Of a stretch of 64,000 bases of DNA, positions 25,371 through 36,312 are shown one piece after another. Within the stretch, counting starts at the first letter, position 1. The number at the start of each line of letters is the position of its first letter. The position numbers and the translations under genes were made by a program. This DNA is from Sequoia sempervirens. Its lineage: Eukaryota; Streptophyta; Pinopsida; Cupressales; Cupressaceae. The notes beneath the pieces were generated by a model that saw nothing but the letters and a program-made list of their open reading frames with translations, was not told where the DNA came from and did not search any database. Location: the NCBI GenBank assembly GCA_007258455.2, contig VDFB02344382.1, positions 62,001 to 126,000 of the forward strand. Reading direction: 5' to 3'.

Positions 25371-25589
25371 GTGCTCCCTTCTCCAGAGATAGAAAATTTT
25401 GATGTTTTTTCGTTCAAATTTTCATTTTTCTTAAATCTCTTCGGTAACAGACTGACATAGTACTGACACCAACTCCATATTTGAAAACCCCAAAAACGAC
25501 CATTTGACGACACTTTAACAAGATTAAGACTCAATTAAGCAAAATGCTTTAGTGAAGCAAAAAATTTTGGTTTTGGGTACAACAAAACT

Positions 25590-26435
25590 CAAGGAAAAAA
25601 TTCTGCCAAAATCAATGCCTTAATTGAAGAATCTCAGGCTGATTTATGAGGGGCAATCTAACTGTGATTGATATGTGTAAATGTCCTCATGGGGCTCTTT
25701 TTGTGAAATTACATGACTGATTACTTTAACATGCCTTTCACATTATACAGCTAAAATAAAGTAACACAGTCTCAAATTATTCCAGTGTATGTTGCAGCCA
25801 TCATTTAAGATTCTACATTGCATTCACAATCATTAGAGAGACATGCCCAATAAGTGCCTACTTCTTGTGTCATACATATAAGGTATATGCTAACTAATTT
25901 GTCTTGCTTTTATTATGCTAAACCTCATTTTAGTGATGAAATATCATATTTACATCGACCGCATATATGCGTTTAGTTCTTATATCTATGACTTAGAATG
26001 CATAAGTTCTATGTTGGTAGTGCTCTTTTCAAATGAAATCAGAGAAGTGTTGCAGGTTTGGTCATTATCTATGAGATCTACCATTGTGGAACTATTTAAT
26101 CTTATGAAGGGCATGTTCTTAGTCGATGCCAAATGGTAAAGGTGTGTATCTGATAATTCATATCCTTAAATGAATTTTTGGGTTCTTGATAACTTTTGGA
26201 TGATAGTTATATGATACAATCAATTAGTTGAATGATTCCCAATTTTTGGGTTCCTGACAACTTTTGGATGATAGTTATATGATGCAATGAATTAGTTAGA
26301 ATGATTTCCAACAAACATGTGATAATGAACATCAAGTAATGTTCATTTGGGACATTCACAATAGGTTTGGTAGGGTCTTGTGCTCACCTTGATGGTTGAA
26401 GAGCAATGCTTTCCCATCTTCAATTTAATGTGATT
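25590..26435. other. Host intron sequence with a 68-bp tandem duplication
   Basis: No coding signal. At 26175-26242 and 26243-26310 a 68-bp unit starting TTTTTGGGTTC is duplicated in tandem with a few substitutions. Nothing else stands out. Confidence 0.6.
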
Positions 26436-26440
26436 ACTTA

Positions 26441-27726
26441 TGTGATGAACCACACTCCGGTGATCCACTCTGCTACCACTGTAGTGATATGCTCTGATAC
26501 CACTGTGATGAACCAAACTGGATTTGACTCAAACCCCCAATTTAATTCTGGAATTTCTCTTCTTTGTAGGTCTGATTTGTGTTTTGGTGTTTGTCTTCCT
26601 TGTGTTACTCGTGTTTGATGATTAATGCCAATGATATACATAAATTTAACAAGCATGTGCATATAATGGGAACATAAGATATACTAAACTAATATGGCAA
26701 CTCAAATAATGACTTGATTTAATTGCCAAGACACTTTCTTCATACATAATAGATTGCATCCAAAATATATCTTTCATTAGGTTTCAACGGATACATCAAA
26801 TAACATAGATTTTAACTTACAGCCAAAATCACTGTGAATAGTGATTTGCTACAGTACCCGCGCCCGTTAAAAAGCTCAAACAAAATTACATATGCATTTC
26901 TCCTTCCGAAATCTTGTTGGAAAAGCTTCTAATGACAGGGGCGCCCACTTTAGGAGAGATTGCAGCCTCTAAAGGGAGGCGTTTTAATTTCTTCTTGCTG
27001 TTCAAAACCCTCAAGTATGGCGGCTGGCTGTAGATGAAGAAATCAGCTTCCAATCCTTTGTAAACTGCAAACCACGTCTTCTAAATGGCGAAAGGCAACT
27101 CTAGCAGCAAATACCCTTCCAGAAGATGCCTCCAACAACTTGTAATCAGCAAAATATGGCTCCAAATGCAGCAACAGAAAATAACCAGCACTTTAGGGTG
27201 GTCTTTCACACCTTCAAGATGCCAAATCCTAACTACAAGCCCCAAACTAGGCTTACCCACTGCTGAAATTGAGAAACCCTAGTTTCTCTCTTCCACAATC
27301 TCCAACTCCCAAGTTTCAATCAGCAAAACATATCCAAGCATGAATGGGTCGAACTTTCTCTTCTCCCTTTATAATTTCACTTTGAAAACACTATTCATTA
27401 AAAAATCACTATTCACTTAAGTTATTTCTTTTTTTCACTTTAGGGATGAATAGTAACAGCAAAATAGAAAGTGACCCCTTTAAAATATAGACACATGGTC
27501 CCTAAGCCTGAGAAAGTGACATAAAAGGTGGAGATCATAATTTTAAGCACAATTATCACGCCAAATGCAAATTTCACCCCACACCATACTCCAGATATCA
27601 ATACTGCAAATTCACGACCAAGTGCCCGTTCAAGTGACCCTCTATCCAGAACCATTAGCCTATGAGTGTTGATGTAATAGGCTAATCCAATGACTCTGAT
27701 GCTCGCAAAATAATGGGGACATTACA
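26441..27726 (-). mobile_element. Collapsed LTR element: LTR plus PBS stub, duplication ACTTA
   Basis: Flanked by ACTTA at 26436-26440 and 27727-27731. On the minus strand the LTR starts TGTAATGTCCCC at 27726 and ends GGTTCATCACA at 26504. One base later comes TGGTATCAGAGC (26502-26491), a perfect primer-binding site for initiator tRNA-Met. About 40 bp further the segment ends again in GGTTCATCACA at 26441. The remnant is therefore one LTR, the primer-binding site, a tiny piece of leader and the last 11 bases of the other LTR. Confidence 0.85.
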
Positions 27727-27731
27727 ACTTA

Positions 27732-28100
27732 CTCTTGTAATGCTTTACCATGTGCAAGAGGGGCAAAAAGAATCTGTAACATGGGTTTGTTTATTTGCCT
27801 TCAGCATTGAGCCAACTCAAGCAGTACGCTTTTAAACATGTGATCTCCAGTATGAAGTACATGTCTTGAGCATCAGGCCAACTTAAAGTGTTTATCTCTT
27901 CTCTTTTTTCCATTTTTCACATAATACTAGATAGATTTTTGTTGCCACTTTGAGCAGCCACTCATTATATTAGAAGCAAAGCTGTCCTTCCATCATAGAC
28001 ACGTCTGCAAACATTCCTCCTTTTATGAAATTATCCCAACTTGTCATCTAATAGGGGTTCTTTGTTTTTATTTCTTTTGTAGCCAGAAGTAAAATTTATA
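27732..28100. other. Host intron, no feature seen
   Basis: Short AT-rich gap between the collapsed LTR element and the Copia element; nothing recognisable. Confidence 0.45.
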
Positions 28101-28930
28101 TCTTAGAATTATTGTTGTTGATGTCAAAGCCTAATCAATGTCAATTGTATTATTTGCCAAAAACAGATTGGAATTTTTAGAGCAGATTGCACCATGTCAA
28201 GGATGAATTCATGATGATCAAAAGACTTCATTTAATGCTAGCCGACCCTCCCCATTTTGGCGCCCTCATTGAGATTTTAAAAATAAATACATAATTTTTT
28301 TTAATGTGTGGGCTGACCCCCTTTATAATCCCCATTTTGAAATTGAATTTAAAGAAATTTATATTTTTTATATAGGGGCCAACCCCCCTTATTAGCGCCC
28401 AAGTTTGCTGTTAAAGGGTGCATTGAAAGGTTTGTAAAATGACGAAAAGTCACTTCTTTTGTCGAGCATTTTATCCCTCCAAATGGCCGCCTATATCGGC
28501 GAAGATACAAGAGAATTTTGTGGAATGTGGAGAAGGATGAGTGTGGAAGATAAAGAGATATATCATATATACACCAGCAGATTTGTGTGAAGAGAATATA
28601 ATAGAAGATTATTAAAAGGCAGATTTTTAAAGGAGAATTATCAAGAAGAAAAATACTTTGTTGAGTTAGAGGTTGGTGCCTTATATCGGAGAGGTTGGTT
28701 TCTCTTATTGAGTTGGTGCTTAGTGGTGGGGATTGGTGTCTCTAGTGGGTTGGTGCCTACAAATTGTTGTAAAAGATTATTTATTTTGGTGTCTCTCGAA
28801 AGGGTTTCCATGTAAATCTCATGTTCTTATTTTGTGTATTTGAAGTTATTGCAGTTATTAATTAAAAAAAGTAAAAGATATTCTTATATTGATTCACCCC
28901 CCCACTCTTAGTATAAGTGTGCGTTCATCA
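28101..28930 (+). mobile_element. 5' LTR of a truncated Copia element
   Basis: Starts TCTTAGAATTATTG with TTGATGTCAA following, and ends GTGCGTTCATCA, with GATTCACCCCCC shortly before. This is the same architecture as the solo LTR at 2207-3689; the first dinucleotide has mutated from TG to TC. A degenerate primer-binding site (TTGTATTAGAGT, 28933-28944) follows. No 3' LTR is found, so a duplication cannot be confirmed. Confidence 0.72.
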
Positions 28931-28997
28931 ATTTGTATTAGAGTCAGTTCCTTCAAAGTATAGCTTAATTGCTAGAAGGAGGATCTCAAGAGCACAC

Positions 28998-31080
28998 ATG
29001 GCCTTCCAAGAAGGATTCTCCTCCAACAGGGCTCCATTGTTCGATGGAACAAACTGTGCTTTTTGGAGCATTAGGATGTGCACCTACTTAATGGCTCTTG
29101 GATTTGATATTTGGCAATTAGTAGTGGATGGTTATATTGCTCCATCATCTCTACCAACGGATTAGGTTGGGAAGAAGGCAAGTGAAAATAATGCAAAATC
29201 TATGAATGCAATTTTGTGTGGTCTATTGGAACTAGAATTTGTCAAAGTGGTGCATTGTGTATTAGCAAAAGAAATGTGTGACAAACTCCAAAAAACTTAT
29301 GAAGGAGATGACAAGGTAATGAAAGCTAAGCTTCAAACACAAAAGATAATTCGAAAGTTAAAAAATGAATGAAGAAAACATTGCATCTTGTCTACTTCAC
29401 GTGGATGAAATTGTTAACACTATTAGAGGCCTTGGAGAAAAGATTGAAGATGCAATAATTGTGCAAAAATTATTAAGGTCTTTTCCTTTGAGATTTGATG
29501 CCAAAGTCTCTGCTATTGAAGAAATGAAAGATCCAAATACCCTAACAATGGATGAGTTGCACAGGATCCACACTGCATATGAAATGAGGACTGCAAAGGA
29601 GAAATCATCTAAACAAGAGGCAACCTTCAAAGCCTCAAAGAAAATGAAGGGTAAAGAATCTAAGCCAAGCGATAGTTCCAATGATGATTCAAATGAAGAA
29701 GCTCTTTTGTGAGGAAGCTAAAGAAAGGATCTGACAAGTACAAAGGCAAGTTGCCTCTGAAATGCTTTAATTGTGGAAAGGTAGGACATTTTGCAGCCAA
29801 ATGCCCATATGCAGAAACACAAAGTAGTGAAAAAGAAGAAGAGCATAATATAAAGAAAGGTGGCAAACATTATCAAAATAAAAAGGACCACAAACAAGGC
29901 AAAATTGAGAAAAAGAATAACTTTTACAAGAACAAGAAAAGCTTCTATTCCAAGGAGGAAGGTAGTTCATCCGAAGAGAGTTTCTCTACTAGTGATAGAG
30001 AAGAGATTCTATTCATGGCGATAGAAATAAAAGATGATATCTTGGAAAGTGAAGAAAAAGTAGAGATAGAAGGGGAAGAGAATGCTGAAATGGATGGGCA
30101 AGCAGATTTGGAAGAGGAACTTATTTGTGCCCTAAACGAAATCAAGAAACTTAAGAAGAAGAATTTGAAGCAAAATTTACAGCTTCAAGAGGATTATGAA
30201 TCCAAGACAAAAATGTCACAAAGTCTTGAGGAGTCAGAGAAAATGATCATGAATTTGAAAACTCAAATGGAAGAGGCAAAGCGAATTGAGGAAGAGGTAA
30301 GAATTCAATTAAAGGAAAAAGAAGAAATTTTTGAGAGGCTTGAGTCCAAAATTGTTTCCTTGAGGAAAGAATTGGAGAAAACAAAGGCTAAGCTAAACAA
30401 AAGCCTCAAATTTGAAAATAGTATTGAGATATTAGATAATATCATCAATAGGTAGAGGTCACCGTTTATAAAGACTGGCCTTGGAAATGAAGAAAGTTAA
30501 ATGGCCATCAAAGAAAATCCCAAAGAGCCACCAAATAAGACAAATGAAGAAAAAATGAAAAGTTATGTTGATGCTCTCAAAATTCTCATCAAAAGTGGAA
30601 GCAACAAGAAGAAAGAAAGTCAAGTGCCCACAAAAATTAGACCCTCCTCCAAAAGTTAACAAGGACAAATTCAGAAAGTACTTTCCTTCGAGTTAAGCGC
30701 ATATGAGCAGGTTCAACTACTCTTTGGTTATTTCTTTTTGTGTAATCAATTTGGTCATAAAGAAGTAGATTGGAGAACTCTTGCAAGGAATTTTGATTGG
30801 AATTAAGAATACACGTCCTTATGGGTTCACAAATAGGAACTATAACTCTTTTCCCCCTCTAGTAGACTACAATGTTATATGCTATAAGTGCAAGAACTTT
30901 GGGCACATGACACATTTTTGTAGAAGTGGTCTTGTAGAACCTCCAAAACAAAACAAGAAGGATACTATGGCTAAGCAAAAGGAGGAAAATACAAAAATAT
31001 GGAAAGAAAAGCTAGAGAAAGAAAAGGAGAGATCCATGCTTGTGCAAAGTGCCCTACATGCTCAAAATGAGGGAGACTAA
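28998..31080 (+). pseudogene. Copia (SIRE-type) gag pseudogene
   Basis: Nucleocapsid/gag region. ATG at 28998, then PLFDGTNCAFWSIRMCTYL and GFDIWQLVVDGY, the N-terminal Copia gag signature. Stops at 29163 and 29369 break the frame. 29365-29712 continues with VDEIVNTIRGLGEKIEDA and a helical YEMRTAKEK part. The next segment has a CCHC zinc knuckle (CFNCGKVGHFAAKC, near 29779) and a long Lys/Glu-rich coiled coil to 30455. A second CCHC (CYKCKNFGHMTHFC) is at 30880. Between 30456 and 30780 there is no open frame. Confidence 0.85.
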
Positions 31081-32208
31081 TGGTATATCAATAGTGGATG
31101 CTCAAGCCACATGACTAGAGATAAGAGCAAATTCCTCACCTTGAAGGAAGTGAATGGAGGGATAGTGAAATTTGGGACAATGCTACAAAGAAGATATCAA
31201 GAAAAGGTACTCCTAGTATGGATAATGAAAAAACAAAAACTGGAAACTGCGAATGTTCTATATGTTGAAGGGTTGAAGCATAATCTCGTAAGTGTGAGTC
31301 AAATGTGCGACCAAAGACACACTCTCACATTTCATGCTGAAGGATGTGGAATCAAGAAGGAAGGGAAATTGATTGCAACCACAAGTAGAACAACCATTAA
31401 CCTTTACATCCTTAGTGAAATCAAAGGTGAAAGATGTTATGGGGGGCAAGAAGATGAGAGCTGGCTATGGCACAAAAGGATGGGGAATATAACTTTGACA
31501 TTCTTGTAAAAGTCAGCATTAAGTAGGCTATGAGAGACATGCCAAAGATTGCAAAGCCTTCTAATACTATCTGCAAACAGTGCCAACATGGAAAGCAAAT
31601 AAGGACGATGTTCAAATCGAAGGAGTATTCAACATCTAAACCCTTGGAACTTATCCATGCAAATCTATGTGGACCTACAAGAACACAAAAATTACAAGGT
31701 GAGAGCTATTTCATGCTATTGATAGATGATTATTCTAAGATGACTTGGGCGACATTTTTAAAAGGAAAGCTTGAAGCATTTGTAAAGTTGAAGGCATTCA
31801 AGGCCTTATTTGAAAATGAAACTAGCCTGACAATCAAGTGTCTAAGATCAAATAGAGGAGGTGAGTTCACTTCAAATGAATTTGAAGAATTCAATGAACA
31901 ACATGGTATAAGGAGACATCTTTCTGCTGCAAGGACTCCACAACAAAATGGAGTCGTGGAAAGAAAAAATAGAACTGTCCAAGAAAAGGCAAGAACCATG
32001 TTAAATGAGTCAAAGCTATTAGACACATTCATGAGAGAAGTGGGTCATACGACAGCCTACATTTTGAATTGAGGGCAAATCATAGTAAACAATAGTAAAA
32101 CACCATATGAACTAAGGACGCGTAGGCTTGCAACAATGAAGTATTTCAAAGTATTTGGGAGCAAATGTTACATACGAAGAGACGAGGAAGATTTGGGAAA
32201 ATGTTACA
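31081..32208 (+). pseudogene. Copia protease-integrase pseudogene, truncated before RT
   Basis: Protease: WYINSGCSSHMTRDKSKF, where the catalytic Asp of the family's DSGCS motif is Asn. Pre-integrase: ENVLYVEGLKHNL-like and LWHKRMGN. Integrase core: LIHANLCGP and LRSNRGGEF, both catalytic Asp positions now Asn, while the Glu is kept in NGVVERKNRT. A stop at about 32070 interrupts the end of the core; coding similarity ends near 32205 after KCYIRRDEEDLGK. Reverse transcriptase, RNase H and 3' LTR are absent. The three D-to-N changes are G-to-A transitions, as expected from deamination of methylated cytosine on the other strand. Confidence 0.85.
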
Positions 32209-32229
32209 AATGATCAAACAACTTGAAGC

Positions 32230-32830
32230 CCAAGCAACTTGTTTTTTGCAAAATATCCTTTTTGTCCTTTGAGCACTTACCATCCACAATGCTGCACTAG
32301 AAATTTCTCAAAGCACCACATTTTTCCTTTTAGATTTAAATTTGAGCTCCATGCACTAATATGTTTTTGGAAATCACCAAGGGAGTGCAACCATTGTACA
32401 CTTACCATCCACAATGCTGCACTAGAAATTTCTCAAAGCACCACATTTTTCCTTTTAGATTTAAATTTGAGCTCCATGCACTAATATTTTTTTGGAAATC
32501 ACCAAGGGAGTGCAACCATTGTACACCGAAAACCATGCCAATCTCACCTAACCCCACAACATTGAAATCATCACATACCTTATGATCTCCTATGGCAAAT
32601 TGTGAAAACAACAATGATATTGAAGCCTTCATGAATGAAATTGTGGGTGGCCCCACTATTAATGAGCATTGTGATCTGCTGCCTTGACAACACTCCTCAA
32701 ACTTTGAAATGATGATATTTGGGTGTTCTTGAAAGAGCTGCAAGTGCATCTCCACTTGTATCTTCATCTTCCATCTTCTCAATTTCATACTTGTCTACAA
32801 TTGGTTGTGGCTCAAAATCTTTGATTGTCT
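32230..32830 (-). pseudogene. Gypsy protease fragment (chromovirus-like)
   Basis: On the minus strand ITMLINSGATHNFIHEGF carries the Gypsy retropepsin active site with Asp changed to Asn (family DSGATHNF). In another frame follow CDDFNVVGLGEIGMVFGVQW and LHSLGDFQKN, the stretch after the protease. There are multiple frameshifts and stops. It abuts the truncation point of the Copia element. Confidence 0.75.
32274..32523. repeat. 125-bp tandem duplication
   Basis: Two head-to-tail, almost identical copies (32274-32398, 32399-32523) starting CACTTACCATCCACAATG. They duplicate part of the Gypsy fragment; the very low divergence points to a recent event in an otherwise decayed sequence. Confidence 0.9.
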
Positions 32831-33386
32831 TGGAGTACAACTACAATTCAAATACAGGCGTGTTTTATTGCTCCATGATAGTGGTTTATTGGTTATAGAA
32901 ATAAAGGAACAATTTTATTAACTGCAGCTGGTCTCTAGCACATGTATTGTTCTCTGACCCCTTGGTTTCTATAACGTATTTTTAAGCTTTTCCGGTAATG
33001 ATCATTATTTTGTATTTTCTGTTTTCTTTTTGTTGTGTTATTTCTGAGCATTACTTTTCAATTCTGTCATATCAGTGAACCTTCAATGTTCATTATTAAC
33101 TGTGCACTTCAAAGAAGTATGCTTGAGGCTTTCAATTTTTTTCTAATGGATTTTCTGTCATATCTGTGAATCTTCAATTTTAAATTATTTGTTCTTACAA
33201 TATCATGATTATAACATTCTAAAATGTGTTTTACTTTTGAACTTCTGTTTTCTTGAAGGGATTAGTCTTTTGGTCATGGATGCAGGTTTTAACATTGGCG
33301 AGGTTTTACTTTGCAAATATTTGTTGCTTTTTAATTAGATTTAAACTTTATGATTTTGGAATCTCATAAGAGGTTAATATTTGCAG
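32831..33386 (+). other. PUS3 intron, 3' part
   Basis: T-rich intron sequence with no feature until the acceptor ATATTTGCAG at 33386. Confidence 0.6.
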
Positions 33387-33447
33387 GTTTAGCTGTTTGA
33401 GTAGAGAATATAAGTACTACTTTTTGCGTGAGAACCTTGACATATGT
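33387..33447 (+). CDS. PUS3: PUS3 exon
   Basis: 61 bp encoding FSCLSREYKYYFLRENLDIC after the split Arg codon completed by its first base. It matches the conserved FSCxxREYKYxF strand of eukaryotic Pus3/Deg1. Acceptor TTTGCAG and donor GTGAGT are good; the exon ends on a codon boundary. It is separated from the next exon by a 129-bp intron. Confidence 0.85.
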
Positions 33448-33576
33448 GTGAGTATGGTCAGATGTTGAATTTGTTAGAGCAATATTTTGCATATTGCAAT
33501 TCATTATAGATTTTTCATGCCGAAATCAAAAGCAGATGAATAACTAGTCGTATTTGTATTCATGCATGTCTATCAG

Positions 33577-33707
33577 GGAATGGAAGTTGCATGTAATAAG
33601 CTTTTGGGAGAACATGACTTTCGGAATTTCTGTAAGATGGATGCACTAAATGTGCATAATTATAATCGGCAAATCTCAATTTTTAAAATTGTTCCTTGTC
33701 GTGAAAG
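33577..33707 (+). CDS. PUS3: PUS3 exon
   Basis: 131 bp, phase 0 at the start, giving GMEVACNKLLGEHDFRNFC, then KMDALNVHNYNRQISIFKI. The GEHDFRNFCKMD block is the most diagnostic Pus3/Deg1 signature after the catalytic motif. Acceptor TATCAG, donor GTTAAAA at 33708. It ends with two bases of a split codon (AG). No stops. The next exon, which should carry the conserved FLWHQVR-type segment, was not found by eye in the remaining 30 kb. Confidence 0.85.
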
Positions 33708-34229
33708 GTTAAAAACTATCATCTGTTTTTGTTTTTGTTTCTAGTTTGTATTTCTTTAGATTCTGTTACATATGAACTGTAAAGATGTTTTTGTTTTTGT
33801 ATATCCTAGGGATAAATGGTCCTTCTAGTTCCACCTCTATGTCATCTTCCTTTTGTGGCTGTTTCTGTCCATGTTTGATATCAGCATTGCAAGCATTTGT
33901 TAAGTAGAAATCGAGCTATTAGGCTTGTGATTTACGTCTAATCAGTCTACAAATCATTCCTTTAACAACAACTCATTGGTATGAACTGCAAAAACAAAAT
34001 GTAATTGTCAATGTTGTTGGAGGCCTGCAAATGACTCAGATTCATTTTTTCGGTTTTCTTTATTACTTATGCCAGGTATAATTTGCTGATTAGTTGTTTT
34101 TTGATGGTGCATTAATTTTCTATAAATGTCCTTTGGTGTGGCAGTGAACAAGACATTGATTGTTGGTCATGGAGTCTCAATGACCAATAGGCCGTAATGA
34201 CCATCTTGATATTCACACCTAGTATGGTT
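33708..34229 (+). other. PUS3 intron, start
   Basis: T-rich intronic sequence without features before the solo LTR at 34235. If the gene is intact, this intron runs at least 30 kb to beyond the window. Confidence 0.55.
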
Positions 34230-34842
34230 TTCATTGTAATGTCCCCTTCTTAGCAGTGATCAGTACTGTTGACTGTTAGCCTATCCCAGAGGCCCGTAGG
34301 CTAGTCGGAAGCTGAAATTAAGGTTTCCTACTTTCTAGGAGGTTGTTTCTGCATTTTTCGGTAGCTTGCACTTGGAGTTCTAGAATTTGGATTGCGGATT
34401 CTTTCTGGGTTTTTAGAGAGCTTCGCAGTGGTGTAGCTGGCATCCTGATCCGAGCAACTTTTTGAATTTACTGGCAGTTCGGTTGGTATTGTTGTTTTTG
34501 GCCTTTTGATGCATTTTCTGGAGAGATAAGTTATTTTTTAATATTATAACCCCTTGGCCTAGATTCATGACTTAAAGATGTTTTAAAAAGTGGACTTCAA
34601 GGGTGGACGCCTCATCAAGAGGTGGTTAAAATATTTCTAAGGGTCAAAAATGCTTTGAGGAGATGGGATGCCAACTTGAGGAAAGAAATAATTTATTTGA
34701 AAAAAGAGCTTTGCCTTATTGAAAAAGGATGCCACTTTTGGAGGGAGTTGCAATCAACTTCAAATTTGAAATATTTTGACTTCTTGGTTTGGGTGCACCT
34801 TCTAGAGGCTTCTGGAGATGCTTTTCAGAGTTTATAAAAGGA

Positions 34843-36239
34843 TATAATGTCCCCGTTTTAGCTGATTTTGTTTGTGTTGAGGAGTGAGCCTATCAATTTG
34901 ACCCTCGTAGGCTGACAATTTTGATTTGAGGGTTGTCCATGGCAGTTATCCAGAGTTTTGAGACTTCACTCTAGCCGTTGATTCAGGTTTGGGCCTTGGC
35001 AGACTCTTATAGAGTGATTTTTAGACACTATTTATAGTAAATCAGGCAGACAAGGGTTACTATTTCTGGCAGGGCACCTAGTTCAGTTGGTCAGTTCAGT
35101 TTCGACCCAGTTTGACAGTTTGATGAGCAAACGGTGAATAAGGGAGCATTTAATAATAATTAAATAATTATTATTATGACTTTATATTATAAAGTCATTT
35201 TAAGTGAAATATTAAAATATTAATTAATAGCGAATTATAAAGTATTTAATACTTTATAATAGTGGAGTAATATTAATATTAAATGAGTATTTATTACTCA
35301 TTTAAAAAGGACGCCATTTATTAATAAAATTGCCTAAGTTCAAAAGAGGCGAATTATTATATTATTAAATGCAATTAAGCTGATTTTTGAGAAAGGGTCG
35401 AACTTTTGAGGAAAAGATATATATTTCTCTTCAAGGCAAATCGAACTCATTATTGATGATCATTCAAATTTGTTATCTTTTCTCTCTGAGAGCATTGGGG
35501 TCTGAGAAACCAGGGTTTCTGCAAATCAACAGGTTTTGAGGAACGTTCCCTCTTCAAGATTTGACATACTGAGACTGTGAAATATCAGTTGAAGATTGTC
35601 AAACAAAGTGACTTCATTCAGAGGTTGCAGTTGTACTTACTGGAGTAATATTAGAAGGGTTTTTGACAGAGAATTATTCATCTGAGCAATAAGGCGACTT
35701 ATCTATTCTTGATTTGGAATCTGGCACATTCTTCTAGGAGGGCCATACTTATTTAATGCTGCTGGTTGGGCCGTACTTTTGTACCAGCAAGGGCCATACT
35801 TTCTTTACTGGAAAATATGCCTTCCCTTTTCATCTTCTGTCTTTTGCAAAGTGGACGCCTAGGGTTTCTGGAGACATTTCATCAGTTTCGAGGTGGGAGA
35901 TTGCATCATTGCTTTCAGCCGTACCATTTCAGTCTCTCTTTCTGGCGCTTGCAGGCTTATCCAGGTTGTCAATAAAATGCTTGCCTTTTTGTCTGAATGT
36001 TTAAATATTGCAGTGTAATCATCTGGAAAGATTAATAAATCATCTGGCATCGAGATTTGATCTATGTTCTGTAGTTTTTGTGCATCTAGTATTTTATTTT
36101 ATTTTTCCAGTCATTTCTATGCAAAATCGCAAATTCTTCTTTTAGTGCAAAAACACCAAAAAATCAAAAATACAAAAAAACAAACAAAACTCAGTATTCT
36201 CAGACAGTGTGAGGGTTGAGAGACACCTGGTCTCTTATA
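34843..36239 (+). repeat. 5' LTR of the gag-protease Gypsy element
   Basis: Starts TATAATGTCCCC, where the 3' LTR keeps TGTAATGCCCCC, and ends CTCTTATA, where the 3' LTR keeps CTCTTACA. Both terminal dinucleotides therefore carry one transition. Long AT-rich inverted segments (TAATAATTAAATAATTATTA) lie near 35152. Confidence 0.93.
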
Positions 36240-36240
36240 G

Positions 36241-36252
36241 TGGTATTAGAGC
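36241..36252 (+). promoter_or_regulatory. Primer-binding site (initiator tRNA-Met)
   Basis: TGGTATTAGAGC, one base after the 5' LTR, differs from the usual plant TGGTATCAGAGC at one position. It primes minus-strand DNA synthesis. Confidence 0.88.
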
Positions 36253-36312
36253 ACAAAATTCCTGCCATCCTGTGCTTTTTCAGTCAGAAGTGTGTTTTTT
36301 CGATGCTTTTTC

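Larger units (their letters stand above)
20793..25584 (-). mobile_element. Giant LTR-like element B, duplication AAACT
   Basis: 4792 bp, from TGTTGGCG to GGGTACAACA, flanked by AAACT at 20788-20792 and 25585-25589. Same termini, orientation and internal order as A and C: leader arrays (25400 to 22560), gene remnant (about 22510 to 22080), TATA-like CTTATTTATATA (plus strand, 21705-21716). It lacks most of the gene body and has expanded local tandem arrays. It sits in the PUS3 intron, antisense to the host gene. Confidence 0.82.
20444..33386 (+). other. 12.9-kb PUS3 intron filled with transposable elements
   Basis: GT at 20444 and AG at 33385-33386. The flanking exons join in phase to continue the conserved HARF-SCLSREYKYYF segment, so this is one intron. 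It holds element B, a collapsed LTR element, a truncated Copia element and a Gypsy protease fragment. Introns this long in a conserved enzyme gene are typical of gymnosperms. Confidence 0.8.
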
